This document shows, piece after piece, positions 45,853-58,199 of a stretch of 64,000 nucleotides of DNA (position 1 is its first letter; every line of letters begins with the position of its first letter). The DNA lies in contig BSBN01000829.1 of NCBI GenBank assembly GCA_027924645.1, positions 8,308,001 to 8,372,000 on the forward strand, given 5' to 3'. Origin of the DNA: Cunninghamia lanceolata (lineage: Eukaryota; Streptophyta; Pinopsida; Cupressales; Cupressaceae). A program made the position numbers and the translations under genes. Under the pieces are notes generated by a model, which saw nothing but the letters and a program-made list of their open reading frames with translations, made no database searches and had not been told where the DNA came from.

Positions 45853-47105
45853 TGTTTAATATGAAAGGGGGGTGATGGGGTTGTTGTTTTGGTTTGAATC
45901 CTCCTTTTCACAAAACATTCCAAGGGCTTTTCAACCAAGTGCTTCTCCCATCGAGAGGAGAGTCAACTATCAGATTTGAATTGCCACTTGGTTTTTCACT
46001 TCAAAATTTAGAAGTTATAACACTATGTTGCTAATTATGCTTTTAATGCACTAGAAACCCTAATTTAAGAAAAACAATAATTGAATATGCAAATTACGAC
46101 ACAAGAATTAAGCAAGGGGCAGAGAACCTTAACTCACTATTTTTCGTAGTTTCAAAAATAGAAAAGTCAAGGACAATAGTGACGGTGCCCTAGTCTAAGG
46201 TACTAATTTTTCTATGGATTCTTGATCTCCTTTTGGCACTGATCTCTTCTATATCTTCTATTTTCCATGATCCAACAGTGGAGGACAAGGTTGTTGGCAC
46301 CCTAGTCCACTACAAGAGATTCTTTTAGATGTCAAAAGCTCTGCAAACCCTAATGCTCACTGCCCAATCTGTTTCAGTAGCTTCGGATGTGGAGGACAAG
46401 GTTGATGGCACCCTAGTCTAATTAGGCTCCTTTTTCAGGATCTAGTATCTCTGCAGTGTCCTACTCCCTATAACTCCACTTTTCCTTCTTTTGCAACTTG
46501 TAACCTACAATCACATGGAATGTGGGAGGGGGTTGTGGTGTTTAGAGGCTTGCCTCAGTCAATCCCCAGAGAGACATTTAAGTCTTGATGATGAAGCTCT
46601 CATAGAAGGAAGAAGCTCTTCAATGCCATGAGGAGAAGATGTAATCCAACGTAAAAAAATGAACACAATAACAATGCTATGCTTTGCAACACAATGATAT
46701 CATAAAAATCTCAAGTATGCATAAAGTTTCTAATCATCTTCTAGTTTCTAAATGATAACCTAAACATGCTTATATATGCAACTATTAAAATTCCCACCAA
46801 GAATTTCATATTTGAAACTTATGATGTTGGCCTAGAAACCAAATAATGGTCACAAACCTGACATTTGAATTTAGGGCATACCAAAAATAGGGCTAGGCTA
46901 GGGTGCTAGCACCCTTGTCCACCTCCTTGTCTTTGTTCTAGTATCATCAAATTAGCACCCCCTAGGTCCTATTTGCCACAAGACCTAAGGGTTTTCTCAT
47001 TGGGAGTCTGAATTATCATGCAAGATGCTCTAAATGCAATCTAAGGACCTGGGAGCTAAACCTTAAAGGAAAAAGTCCCCAAGGGTACATTTTTCTAACA
47101 TAGCA
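45853..47105 (-). repeat. 3' LTR of element F
   Basis: Opens TGTTTAATATGAAAG in plus orientation, ends TCTAACATAGCA. Minus-strand TATA (TATATAAG) at 46769-46776, conserved at 53181-53188. A repeated phrase GTGGAGGACAAGGTTG(A/T)TGGC occurs twice within each LTR (near 46276 and 46389). Confidence 0.9.
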
Positions 47106-49311
47106 TTTAGCCCCCACTTTAATGTATGTATTAAATGCAAGGCCAATACATGCATTAAAGTAAGGTCAACAAACACAACAAACACGCCAAGCATGAAGAA
47201 GACACACCAAACACATTGAAGACATAACAAAACAATAGAAGCAAAACATGAAGAAGACAGTTACAATCATGCAAAACCTAGAGAATACAACATTGAAGAC
47301 ATGCAAAGCACAAAGAATAAAATGAATGTAGTGATTATATTCTTTTTAATTTTTCCATATGAAATACAAAATGCAAGTACAAGGAAAGTAAACAAAAAAA
47401 TCCCAAAAAGTGTAGAGGAGCTGTTCACCACTGGTCTTGCACTTTTTAAGAATAGACACACCATATAGAATTCCAAGGTGTAGAGGAGATGTTCACCACT
47501 AGTCTTGCACCTTAACAACAAACACACCAAACAAATCCCAAAGTGTAGAGGAGCTCATCGCCAATGGTCTTGCACTTTGAGAACAAACATGCCATACACA
47601 CATACGCTAAAGACACTGAGAAAAAATGGTAGACAAGCGATGGAGTGAAACTATTGCTAGGTTCATCACCATCTCAGGCACATTATAGGCACACACCAAT
47701 GATTGGGCTTCACCACAACAACTTTCAAAAACATGCCTAAGGGTTGAGTTAGTCACAGAACCACTCCTTGCCTCACGATGAGGACTTTTGAAACTGACAG
47801 GATAATGCAATCTCTCCAAGAAATACACCATCACTACCTCGCGATGAGAGCTTAAGATAAAAGGATATGCTCGATATCCTACCTCGTGATGAGGGCTTAA
47901 ATGATTGTGATTGATTTTTAGATTGTTCAAACATGATTTACTATGATCTAAAGAAGACATCTTACCTTATATATGCCCCACCTTAAGGTGGTTGATATCA
48001 TGTACTAATATCAAGCACATTAAGGTAGGAAGAAAACACACAAGGGAACACCAGCTCTCGCAAAGCCCATGCCCTCAGAGGTGACATGTACTTTACGATC
48101 ACCAAATGTTCCCACAAACACATCCCTATAAGAAAAGTGTTAGTGTCCAAATAATCATGATAAACAATAATGCATATGATAAACTACATGAAAGAGCCAA
48201 GCAAGGTGATATCCATGATAAACAAAGTCATTATTATTAAAGTGTTGTTTAGCAAAATAAGATAACATTAACATCAACATCAAGATAGAGAAATCATGGA
48301 GTGATTCCACTAGACAAACATCAGATAATTTGTTACAACCCCATCGTCATGTATGGACTAGGTCCATTTTTTTATTACTTGTGAAAGGGATGCTAGGTCT
48401 ACATCAGTATAATATACTTTTTGTCATCCGCCAGCTAGATGGAAATACTAGAGGAAGGTAAACAATAAATTAGAGAGGAGAACATGTGCCTTAGGGACAG
48501 TCATGTAGGAGGATGCCCCTAATTCACCAACCGCAATTCTATGTCCATAAGACACAACACACAACAATGAAATCAGAGGAGAGGCAATATAGAAGAATGA
48601 TGATACAAATAGAAGAAGGTCATGACAGAGGTGGTCTCCTAGTATACTTGTCCTTACAAGAAAATTAAGGGTCATCTTAGGAGGCCTAACAACACATAAC
48701 ACATCACGGGGGAAGCACATCATGAGAGATAAAGGGTTAGAGATACTTACCTGTCAGTGAAGATGCACTAAATTTTGGAACTTACGAACCTCTTGGAGAG
48801 GCATTCAATCAAGTTTTTTGAGAAGCTTGAGTTGTTCTTATTAGGCTATTACTTGTTATTACAGTGTCCATGCAGTACGTTCTCAACACTTCCTTGTTTA
48901 TGTGAAATCTTTTGTTTCTTGTGAGGAGAACCACTGTTATTTCCAATTGATGATAATTATCTTGCCCGTTCCCAACTTTTATTCCTCAAGTGTTCCATTG
49001 GTTCTATCTATCGTAATGACAAGGACTATCTTGTGTTGTTTCAACCTTTTCTATTGTCATAATGTCTTGTGTCGGTGTTTCCATTTGTCTTTTTGGTATA
49101 TGTTGATTCTCTCCTGATCCCTAAAGGGATAACAGAATAGGAACTTCGGATTAGATGCCTCTTCTTCATGGATGATGTGATACTTGAGTATTTTCCTTAT
49201 CCACTTCAATTATAGGAATTATCTCATCATAATCTAAACAATCCTCTTCTACCTATAGTGTATTTTGTTCCATCAAATTGTTATCCATATGCTTACACAA
49301 AGGATTAGTGA
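47106..49311 (-). other. Non-coding internal part of element F with repeats
   Basis: Polypurine tract on the minus strand beside the LTR (AAAGTGGGGGCTAAA, 47106-47120), overlapping a hairpin with arms 47117-47132 and 47145-47160. Three diverged units of about 65-69 bases start near 47402, 47471 and 47536, sharing GTGTAGAGGAG and TGGTCTTGCAC. Three copies of CCTCxCGATGAGG-like palindromic words lie at 47771, 47837 and 47882. No coding sequence or pol motif. The open stretch at 48448-48723 has no recognisable product. Confidence 0.7.
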
Positions 49312-51136
49312 AGATCTGTAAATTCTAATTGGTGGAGCAACTGACTTATTCCCATTATTGTTCACATCAGATACCTGTATAACATTCAAGTCAATGAGGT
49401 CTTGTATTTCATGTTTAAGACGCATACATTGTTCAGTATCGTGTCCTTGTGTCCAATGATAGTGACAAAAGGCATTAGCATCAAAATAAGGTCATTGCAT
49501 TATGTTAGGATCCACTAGTTTAATCGAGGGAAGCTTCAAGAGATTATTACTCAGATCTTGATTCATGATAGAATGATAGAACTTAGATATCAGAGTGAAC
49601 TTTCTTCGTTGGTACGGTGCCTTCTTCAGATTAGTGATAGCAAACACTTGAGAAAAGTTATTCAGCCCATTAACATTGATGAAACTCTTATTATTCCTCT
49701 TAAAGTTGTTTTGTGATGATCCACCCTCAGATTGACCAACTTGAGCCAACGAGTTTTGATTTTTCATATTGACTAGAAGAATGTTGGTAGTCACGAAGGG
49801 CAGTACATAGGTGTTGAAAAAAGTTATACTTCATCAAGAGGATCTTATCATAGATGTTAGGCTATAAATTTGTTATAAATGTCTTCTGAACATCATCATC
49901 TTTCATCTGATATTGAATCTATGCATAAAGTCCTTGATACTAGCTAATAAACTTAGTCAACTTCTCTTTTAGACCTTTCTTATAATGAACCAAATCAATC
50001 AGAGATGCTTAGGGTCTAATGTTTGCTTGAAAATGATGTAGAAATTGATCAATTAACTGCAAAAAGGAATGTATTAAATTTGGAGGTAATGAGAAAAACC
50101 ATTCCAAAGTCGTATCTTTGAGACATCACGGGAAAAGCTTTGCTAACAAGTCCTCTTCAAAGTAGAAATCACTACACATAAATGTGAACGCCACCACACG
50201 AGGATTGGGATTGCCTTTTTCACCATATTTTTCAAAGCAAGGAGTTTCAAACTTCTTAGGCATAAGAGTTCTCAAGATTGCATAGGATAAGGGATTATGA
50301 GCATGGTAAGTTGGTATATTAGGTTCTGAAGCATTTGACAAGCTTGTCACTTTTTGTTGTAAAGAGATCATGCCTTGCAAAAGTTGATTTAGAATGGTGT
50401 CATTAGGAGATGCAAAAAATGGTGAAGAATTGGAACCAAAGTGTGGAGGAGATTGAGCATGGGTAGTGACAAGTAGAGGTTGTGAATAATTGAGTGGTGG
50501 TTGGACATAGTGATAGGTAGAAAATGGCTGAGAGTAAATGGATTGAATGGGTGGTTGAGTGATATGAAGACACCTTAGGGGCAAGGTTTTGATAGTTGAA
50601 TCCGACAGCTCTGTAATTTTGTGAATTAGTGCCATTAGATACTCCAATACCAGTGGCGACGTTACTACAAGCATTTGCATTAGTTGTCAAAATACTTGAT
50701 GTAAATGTAGTATTCCTGTGGTTGGTATAGGTACCGATACTTGTGTATGAGATGGTGACAAAGTGTTATTTATCACTTTTGCACATTCAGTGATTGACAT
50801 AATATTGGTTTGTACAATACGTACTAAACCACGGATCACATTAATAGCATCTTGTCCTTCTTTTATCAATTCTCTTATATTATGTATTTCAAGAATAGCT
50901 TCTTCAGCTATCCTCTCATTTTCCATAAATGTTTGGAATTCAGATAACTCTTTATCAAGTTTATCTATTTTCTCATCGGATACATGTTCTGTCACCTCAA
51001 TAGTATCATCAACATCATGAAAATTTTGCTCTTCCATTGTACTTGTGATAGGTATAGTATCTTGTAACATTTGTGTCTCTCCTTTTGTAAAGAAGGTGTT
51101 TAGTGTACCAATTTCTTCAAGAGCACTAGATCCCAT
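49312..51136 (-). pseudogene. Gag of element F
   Basis: Ty3/gypsy-type gag. Met 51136 opens MGSSALEEIGTLNTFFTKGE, an acidic helical N-terminus (VSDEKIDKLDKELSEFQTF). A Pro/Ser/Gln-rich linker follows, then the capsid core with MPKKFETPCFEKYGEKGNP and CSDFYFEEDLLAKLFP. A TGA at an expected Arg (CGA to TGA, about 50126) is followed in frame by CLKDTTLEWFFSLPPNLI. The C-terminus has a Cys/His cluster of C-X2-H-X4-H-X4-C form (CHYHWTQGHDTEQC) near 49430-49470 and an IQDLIDLNVIQV tail, as in gypsy Gag. Nothing resembling protease follows. Confidence 0.82.
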
Positions 51137-52255
51137 GAGTCTTATGCTTCTTCTTAAAGGGATATTCTATTAGGTTATTGAGATATAATACTCATGCAAC
51201 ACCATGCACAAACTAATAGAGTAAACCCTAGAAGCAAGATATGTTTAAAGGCAAAAATGCTTGATTTTTTAACTTTTTTCAATGCAAACACATGAAAGGA
51301 GAGATGTTGTAAAGATTTTCAAGATGGATATAAAATGATATACATAATAAAATTCCACTAATGCAAGAATACCTTTCACAACATGCTTTTGAAGCAACTT
51401 TAGAAAGTCAATAAGCCAAAACCTAGTGAAAATAGGCCAAAATATGTGATTTTTCACCAAATCTCCATGCAAAAGAGTAGGGAAAGGGGTGTTTTAAGGA
51501 AAATGATGACGGAAAGAAACTTATAACTGTAAAAACAGCCACCTAATGCAAAAAAATCTGTTGCAACATGCCTATAGTTCCAATCTACATCAAACTCTAG
51601 TGCAAAAATAGAAAAAATATGCAAATTTTCACAAAATTTCAATGCAAAGGCCCAAAATAAAGGGTGTTGTAAGGAAATTGAGAAGGGGAAGTAGATAATA
51701 ATTCTAATAACATCCAAGTGCAATAAAATCTCTTACAATGCACTTGGAGTGCAATTCTAGCAAGACGATAAGGCCAAATCTAGTGAAAAATGCAAGTTTT
51801 CAAACCCTAGCCATGAAATTTCGCAAGGAGGCCACTATAAAACAACACTACAATTGGAAATAAAACCTAATGAGTGTTTTGACAAGGTAGTAAGATCTGA
51901 AACAAGATTTTGACTACAACCCTAGCTCATGCAAAACCAGGTTTTCATGAAAAATACAAAATTTCAAGCAATTTCTAGCGAATCAGGCATGCAAATGTAA
52001 TCCAAATGAATTGTAAATAATGAATTTCTGTATTTCAAATCATATCTAATACAAATAACAGAAATTAATTTAAATTAAATGCCAATTAATTCAAATTTTA
52101 CAAAAATGCAAGCCTAATATGCCAATTTTTGCAAATTGTCCATTTTTTTTCAAATTTTTTTGTAATTTTTCAAATGCAATAGAATCAATGAATGCTAATC
52201 TATCAAAAAACACTTGGCAAGGTGCCAAAAAGTTCAAAACATGGGTTCACCATAA
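51137..52255 (-). other. 5' leader of element F with about 178-base tandem repeats
   Basis: Between gag start and 5' LTR. Three diverged units start near 51284, 51464 and 51641. They share ATGCAAA, a purine stretch with GGTGTT-like words, AATGCAA, a TCACAACATGC-like word, a (T)CTAGTGAAAAT-like word and TTTTCACxAAATTTC. Next to the LTR, minus-strand TATGGTGAACCCATG is the candidate primer site. A perfect inverted repeat TTGGCA-AGG-TGCCAA lies at 52215-52229. Confidence 0.55.
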
Positions 52256-53516
52256 TGTTTAATATGAAAAGAGGGATGACGGGGTTGTTGTTTTGGTTTG
52301 GATCCTCCTTTCCACAAAACATTCCAAGGGCTTTTCAACCGAGTGCTTCTCCCATTGAGAGGAGAGTCAACTATCAGTTTTGAGTTACCACTTGGTTTTT
52401 TGCTGGGAAATTCAGAAGTTATCACACAATGTTTCTAATTATACTTTTAATGCACTAGAAACCTTAATTTAAGCAAAACAGTAATTGAATCTGCAAATTA
52501 CGACAAATGCTAGATGAATTAAGTAAAGGGCAGAGAACCTTAACTCACTATTTTTTGAAGTCTAGAAAATGGAAATGTTAGGGACAATAGTGATGGCACC
52601 CTAGTCCAAGGCACTAATTTTTTTTGTGGATTCACGATCTCCTTCCAGCACTAATCTCTATTATATCTTTTGTTTTCTATGATCTGACAGTGGAGGACAA
52701 GGTTGATGGCACCCTAGTCCATTGTGGGAGATTCTTTCAGATGTCAGAAGCTCTGAAAACCCTGATGCTCACTATCCAGTCTATTTCAGTAGCTTCAGAT
52801 ATGGAGGACAAGGTTGATGGTGCCCTAGTCTGATCATGATCCTCTTTTGGGATCTGGAATCTCCGTAGTGTCCTGCTCCCTGCAACTCCACTTCTCCCGC
52901 TTTCACAACCTATAACCTGCAATCACATGGAATATGGGAGGGAGTTGTGGTGTTTAGAAGCTTGCCTTAGTCAAGCCCCAGAGAGACATTCAAGTCTTGA
53001 TGATGAAGCTCTCATGGAAGAAAGAAGCTCTTCAATGTCATGAGGAGAAGATGTAATCCAACCTGCAAAAATGAACACAATAACAATGCTATGCTCTGCA
53101 ACACAATGATATCATAAAAATCTCAAGTATGCATAAAGTTTCTAATCATCATCTAGTTTCTAAATGATAACCTAAACATGCTTATATATGCAATTATTAA
53201 GATTCTAACCAAGAATTTTGTATTTGAAACTTATGATGTCGGCCTAGAAACCAAATAATGGTCACAAACTCGACATTTGAATTTAGGGCATACCCAAAAT
53301 AGGGCTGGACTAGGGCACTAGTGCCCTTGTCCACCCCCTGTCTTTGTTTCGACATCATCAAATTAGGACCCCCTAGGTCCTATTTGTCACAAGACCTAAG
53401 AGTTTTCTCATCGGGAGTCTGAATCATCATGCAAGATGCTCTAAATGCAATCTAAGGACCTAGGAACTAAACCTTAAAGGAAAAAGCCCCCAAGGGTGCA
53501 TTTTTCTGACATAACA
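52256..53516 (-). repeat. 5' LTR of element F
   Basis: Aligns with 45853-47105 along its length. Ends TCTGACATAACA, followed by the CTTAG target copy. Confidence 0.9.
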
Positions 53517-53521
53517 CTTAG

Positions 53522-54231
53522 TATTTTTTAGCATTTTCAAGTTTCAACAATTAGAACAGTTTTACAAGCATTCTAGGATAGTGGAGGTAATTCTTTGGAA
53601 ACATAACCTGTAATTCTAGTGTGTTCTTACTGGATTTATATCTTGTACTTGAATTGGAAGAAATTAATAAAAGATGGATATTAATTCCTCTGGATTCATC
53701 TTCATGCATATGGTGTAGTGCTTTAACTTTAGGTTTCACTTTCTTATTTGTTTGAGAAATTATAAATATGAACTTAGATTCTGAATCTTATTTCTAATTT
53801 GCATGTGGAATACAGTAATTAGAAATATAATGTATTTTATCATATTGTAAACCTTTGAATCTTGCACTTGTGGTATGAATGATTGAGTTTGTAACTTATT
53901 TTAGTACTATAGTTAATGAATTTCTCAGATGGGTTTGTTGATATAAAAATTGAAATAGAAGTATTGCATTAACCTTCTCTTGCATTCCTTTAAATCTTTT
54001 GATCTTTCTTTTAGAAAAAATTAGATGAATTACAATGATCATAGATTGAATTGTTTAAAAGCAGGCCCCTTGTAAATTGTCCACATTGAACCTTGTGTAT
54101 GCACAACATAGTTGTGACCCCTCTCCCTAGACCTTGGGGATAATTGATTTTTAGGTTAATTATATTTTTAGGAGAGGTAAGTTGAATCTTTTCTTGCTTG
54201 TGTTTCATGCATGTCAATCAAACCATCAACA
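53522..54231 (+). repeat. 5' LTR of element E, remaining part
   Basis: AT-rich non-coding sequence ending AAACCATCAACA, directly followed by a primer site. Continuity with 45717-45852 follows from the target copies of F on both sides. Confidence 0.65.
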
Positions 54232-54252
54232 TAACTTACGCTAAAAGGAGGC
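54232..54252 (+). other. Primer binding site of element E
   Basis: TAACTTACGCTAAAAGGAGG follows the LTR end. It matches the element D site at 17 of 22 positions. Confidence 0.65.
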
Positions 54253-54277
54253 CCTAGAATCACACAAACAAATCAAA

Positions 54278-55957
54278 TTGGCTCATATAAAGTCATTCTC
54301 TCTTGAGAGATTTAGGATAATACTCAGGTCTACCCTTAACAAGGGAGAATTTCTAGACTTAGGCAAATCAGACAGACTTGGAGGGGATAAAGTGAAAACT
54401 ATAGAAAACACACACATTGCCAAATCCACATCTTGTAGAGAATTCCTCAATAGGAAGTCCATTGTTGTTTTACCTATCTCACCTCCAAAATGGCTTTCTT
54501 CCCAACATAAAATTCACCTTTAGGTACTATCTGAGGTGGGTTCCATGAAATGCCTAGAAACCCCAAGAAATTTTTTTTGAAATACATTTATGGGGAAAGA
54601 AAGTCAGTAGAAGAACATATCCATGCTTTTAAAGATGCTGCCCTTAGATCTAAAATTGCACATGAAGATGTAATCTATAGATTGTTTTTGTACTCATTAG
54701 GAGACTTTACCTATAGTTGGTATTTGAGTTTGCCTGCCAATTTGATAAAAAGTTTGACCAACTTAGAAGAGGATTTCATGAATCATTTTAGAGTTTATGT
54801 TGACCTAGCCATACTATACCATCAATTTGTTACATGCAAAAAAGAACCCAATGACCCATTAACCATGTTCAACACTAGGTTCTAGAAACTATACAGAAGG
54901 TTACAAGCACAAGCACCTTACACAATAGTAGAGGATGCTGCTATAAAATTTTATTTGAAATCCATAGACCACTTGATTGGTTTATTCTTCTGAAGGACTA
55001 AAAATATTTTGGAAACATTTTAAGGTAAGGCCTACAATGAGGCAATAAAGATGCAACAAGAAATAGACCCTCTTCCTATAGGAATAGGAGGAACTTTACC
55101 ATCACTAGGATATCCAGGTGTGCAAAATTAGATACCTACAATAAATCAAGCTCTCACTAATACACACCATTGTTGAATATGATACCTTTTACAAAGCATC
55201 AACCAATTAGTTAGGCATATGGGAAACCAGCAATAACTTGGCCTATGCAAAACCATAATAGTTCTCAAGTACTTACATCTACTAACATTTTGAAAATTTG
55301 TTCTTTGAGAAGAAAGTCACTGCACATGCATCCCATGCCAATGTATAGTTTGGCACTTAGGCAGGCCCATCTAACACAAATCAAAACATACATTTGCCCT
55401 CTGAAATAGAAGCCTCGAAGAAAACCCTGTCACAAGTAACGAATGAACTTATAGAGTTTTGGTTGAACCCCCACAACCTCATAATTAGAATAGTTTTCAA
55501 AATTAGGGTAACTTCTAAAGCTAGGGTAATTTCCAAAACCAAACAAGAATTATAACCTAAGACCCTTCAATAGGTAATGGAACACTAGTCCCAACAATGG
55601 AGGTGTCACAAACAATAATAATGGGAAGAATGAAGGAAACCAACGAGGTACAAATGCATCTAACATAATCAACATGGTAGAACTAAACCATATGACCAAT
55701 TGGTGTAGACTGCATGATACAACAACAAATATAGAACTTACCTACCCTCAAATGGAAAAGATGGCGAGAATCACTCAGGGAAATTCTTAGACAACATATC
55801 CCCCTTTGTAAGAAAGTAATGTTAACATTAATACTACTATGGTTTTTAATACATATATCTTTCCCTTCGAAGAGGATAATGAGCCAATAGCAAAAACATA
55901 TGATGTGCAATATTTTCAACTGGGAAACAATAACTACTTCCTGAGGAATAAAGTAAA
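54278..55957 (+). pseudogene. Gag of element E
   Basis: Fragments of a gypsy gag. The clearest is 54550-54885: KYIYGERKSVEEHIHAFKDA, VIYRLFLYSLGDFTYSWYLS, NLEEDFMNHFRVY and PLTMFNTRF, the retrotrans_gag core. A TAG at 54883-54885 is followed in the same direction by KLYRRLQAQAPY. Beyond 55000 only broken frames remain (IGIGGTLPSLGYPGVQN near 55090). No zinc knuckle was recognised. Confidence 0.8.
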
Positions 55958-56700
55958 ATGACCTTTTATAATAGGAATCCCTCTAGTAATGCACTTACTC
56001 CCCCTAACCCTAAGGCTAACAACAATCCTGTGTCACCCAAAGGTCAGACTAGAGGACAACCTAGATCAAATATGGTTATTCTCACTAAACCTCAAGTTTG
56101 TATAGACATGAGTTATGATATAATAGAAGATCTCAAGAAAACCAAGTCTAACATGCCTATTTTTGATGTTTAACATAACTGTCCAAACTAGAGAGAAGCA
56201 TTGATTAAATTTTTGGACAAACCAAATGCATCAACGGATAGAACCAAGAAATTAGCTACTACTGATGCTTATGCAACTATGTATAGAGGAAAATTAGATT
56301 CCCCTCCATTCTTGTTGAGCATTAGTATATTTGGTAAAAACTTAAACATAACTTTATGGTAGACTCTGGAGCATCAGGTAATGTGATGCCTTATTCAATG
56401 GGTAAAAAGATAGGAATGACACCTACTCAAACTTAGATAAAGGAAATCCAACTTGACAAAACTGAGGTGAATGTAGTGGGTGAACTTAGAGACATTCATT
56501 TCCAATTGGTCTCTGATCCATGTGTACAACAACATATTGACATACAAGTGGTTGACATCCCAGAAGTTTATGGGATGCTGTTAAGTAGAGATTGTTCCAA
56601 AAGCTTAAATGGATATTTTTCTATCAACTTTTCACACCTATAGCTACCCTAGAAAGGAAACCAAAACCAAATTAGAATTGAAAGCGAGCCAAGACTCAAA
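55958..56700 (+). pseudogene. Aspartic protease region of element E
   Basis: Opens with a Pro/Asn-rich stretch, then MSYDIIEDLKKTKSNMPIFD, a typical pre-protease segment of Tat-like polyproteins. The protease core follows: FMVDSGASGNVMPYSMG with catalytic Asp at 56362-56364, EIQLDKTEVNVVGELRDI, then VDIPEVYGMLLSRDCSK and LNGYFSINFSHL. A TAG ends the first frame at 56171 and several stops follow. The protease would cut Gag-Pol. Confidence 0.85.
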
Positions 56701-57260
56701 CATATGATAATCGAATACAATCATCCCAATGAAGTAGCCTATATTGAGGTAAAACCTAGAGTGTATAGAGTCAATGAAATCTTAACCACTCTTATTTTCT
56801 CTCAAAATTCTATAGATGATGATGCTCAAGAAGATTTAGTTTTGAATCTCAAATGTAAATAGTTTTCCAAGAGACTGGTGGTAGACCAGCATGCACTTGG
56901 TGAAGATAAAAATGTGATGGATTTGTTACTACCTAACTGGTGCACCTTCAAGAACACTCTAAATTATCATGTAACACTTGTCTAGAAGCTATCACGAACC
57001 ACACCTATGGGATTTCAAATTTAGAATTAATAGAATCTAAAGATTCATGTATTTTAGACAATTATATTCCTGAAGAAATTGAATGGATACAGTCTAATTT
57101 AGGCACATAATGTAGTGAAGGATCAGAACTTGAGAATTAATGGAAATATGAAGCTATGGATATCAAGTGTAATTTTTCTCTAGTCCAAGATGAGTTGTCT
57201 CTTGCTAGTTCGAAGCTCACCTAGGAATAATTACATGTAGATTTAAGTCAACCACAAGAA
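56701..57260 (+). other. Linker between protease and RNase H-like domain
   Basis: Broken plus-strand frames, acidic (for example IEWIQSNLGT and VQDELSLASSKL), probably the poorly conserved linker of the polyprotein. No domain recognised. Confidence 0.45.
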
Positions 57261-57263
57261 GAT

Positions 57264-57960
57264 TTGACTATTTTGGTTGAAGAAGTGCATACATCTGATG
57301 AGATTCAAGATGAGAAGTTAGCTACCGCTGAAATAATAGAAAAAGCACAAGTTCCACTAGCACCTAGCCCAGACATAATAAAAATAAGTATGCTTCTTTC
57401 AGAAAATAAAATTTGGACTCTCAATTTGATGGATCAAAGTCAAAACAAGGAAGTGGAGTAGGAGTGAAATTGGTTAGCCCTAAAGGTAGAACCTATTTAT
57501 CCTCTCATCAATTACAATTTGATTGTACAAATAATATGCTAGAGTATGAAGCTCTAGTAAGATGATTGATATTTGCACACAAGAAAGGAGTTCTTTGTTT
57601 AAAAGTATAGGAAGACTCAGAGCTTGTTGTAAAGAAGGTGAGAAGTTAGTATGCTTGTCATGATAAAAGGTTGGCAACATATAGAAATCAGGTGTGGGGT
57701 TTAATTGAAGACTTTGAATCCATTGATATAAAGGTCATCCCATGGAAAAGGAATTATATTTCATATGCCTTAGCAGTTGTAACAAGCACTTTGGAACCTA
57801 TGAAACATTCTCAATTATTGATATTCTCTATAGAACTAGTACCCACCCCATCTATTCCAAACAACATGAATAATTTTTAGGTATTCCAAGATGATTAGCA
57901 TATTATGGAATTTATCATCAACACTGGGATCTTTGAGGGCCAAATTATTGATGAATTAGA
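57264..57960 (+). pseudogene. Additional RNase H-like domain upstream of RT (element E)
   Basis: After a 66-codon open acidic lead-in, a frame reads FDGSKSKQGSGVGVKLVSPK (first catalytic Asp at 57428-57430), then FDCTNNMLEYEALV (Glu at 57542-57550) and EDSELVVKKV (Asp at 57614-57616), all in one frame with a TGA at 57560 and a TAG near 57608. These are motifs of the RVT_3 / archaeal-like RNase H (PF13456). The last expected Asp near ADALA is Tyr (YISYALAVVTSTL). The 57671-57880 frame carries the C-terminal part (IELVPTPSIP). It lies between protease and RT, so the element has two RNase H domains, a hallmark of the Tat group. Confidence 0.75.
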
Positions 57961-58199
57961 ATAAAACCCATTTGAAGAAGATAATGAAGGGGTGATAAAT
58001 TTAAAAACAAAAAATATTCCTAAAGGAATTGTTTCTTTGGAAGGATATTTGATTCAAATCCAAGATGAAAATAGAAGATGCCTACTGATTTTGAAGGAGG
58101 GAAGATGAAACTTACAATATGGGAGAAGATGGTGTTGAAAGAAATATCTTTATCAATAAGAATTTTTCTCAGAGAGAAAAGGAAGACATCACCAAGGTA

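Larger units (their letters stand above)
45853..53516 (-). mobile_element. Element F: gag-only non-autonomous LTR retrotransposon
   Basis: Complete minus-strand element: LTRs 45853-47105 and 52256-53516 (about 1.25 kb each), target copies CCTAG (45848-45852) and CTTAG (53517-53521), a strong polypurine tract beside the left LTR, and gag at about 49312-51136. The 2.2 kb between gag and the 3' LTR holds no pol, only repeats and hairpins. Like element A it is of TR-GAG type. It lies inside E's 5' LTR. Confidence 0.88.

Noticed and set aside
47267..47530. 87-codon minus-strand frame with apparent repeats (MVCL..., LYTLEF)
   Set aside because: It is the translation of the non-coding 65-69-base tandem units of element F.
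52624..52922. Open frames on both strands in F's LTR (GTGGAGGACAAGGTTGATGG repeats)
   Set aside because: The same sequence is in both LTR copies, contains no motif, and is the non-coding U3.
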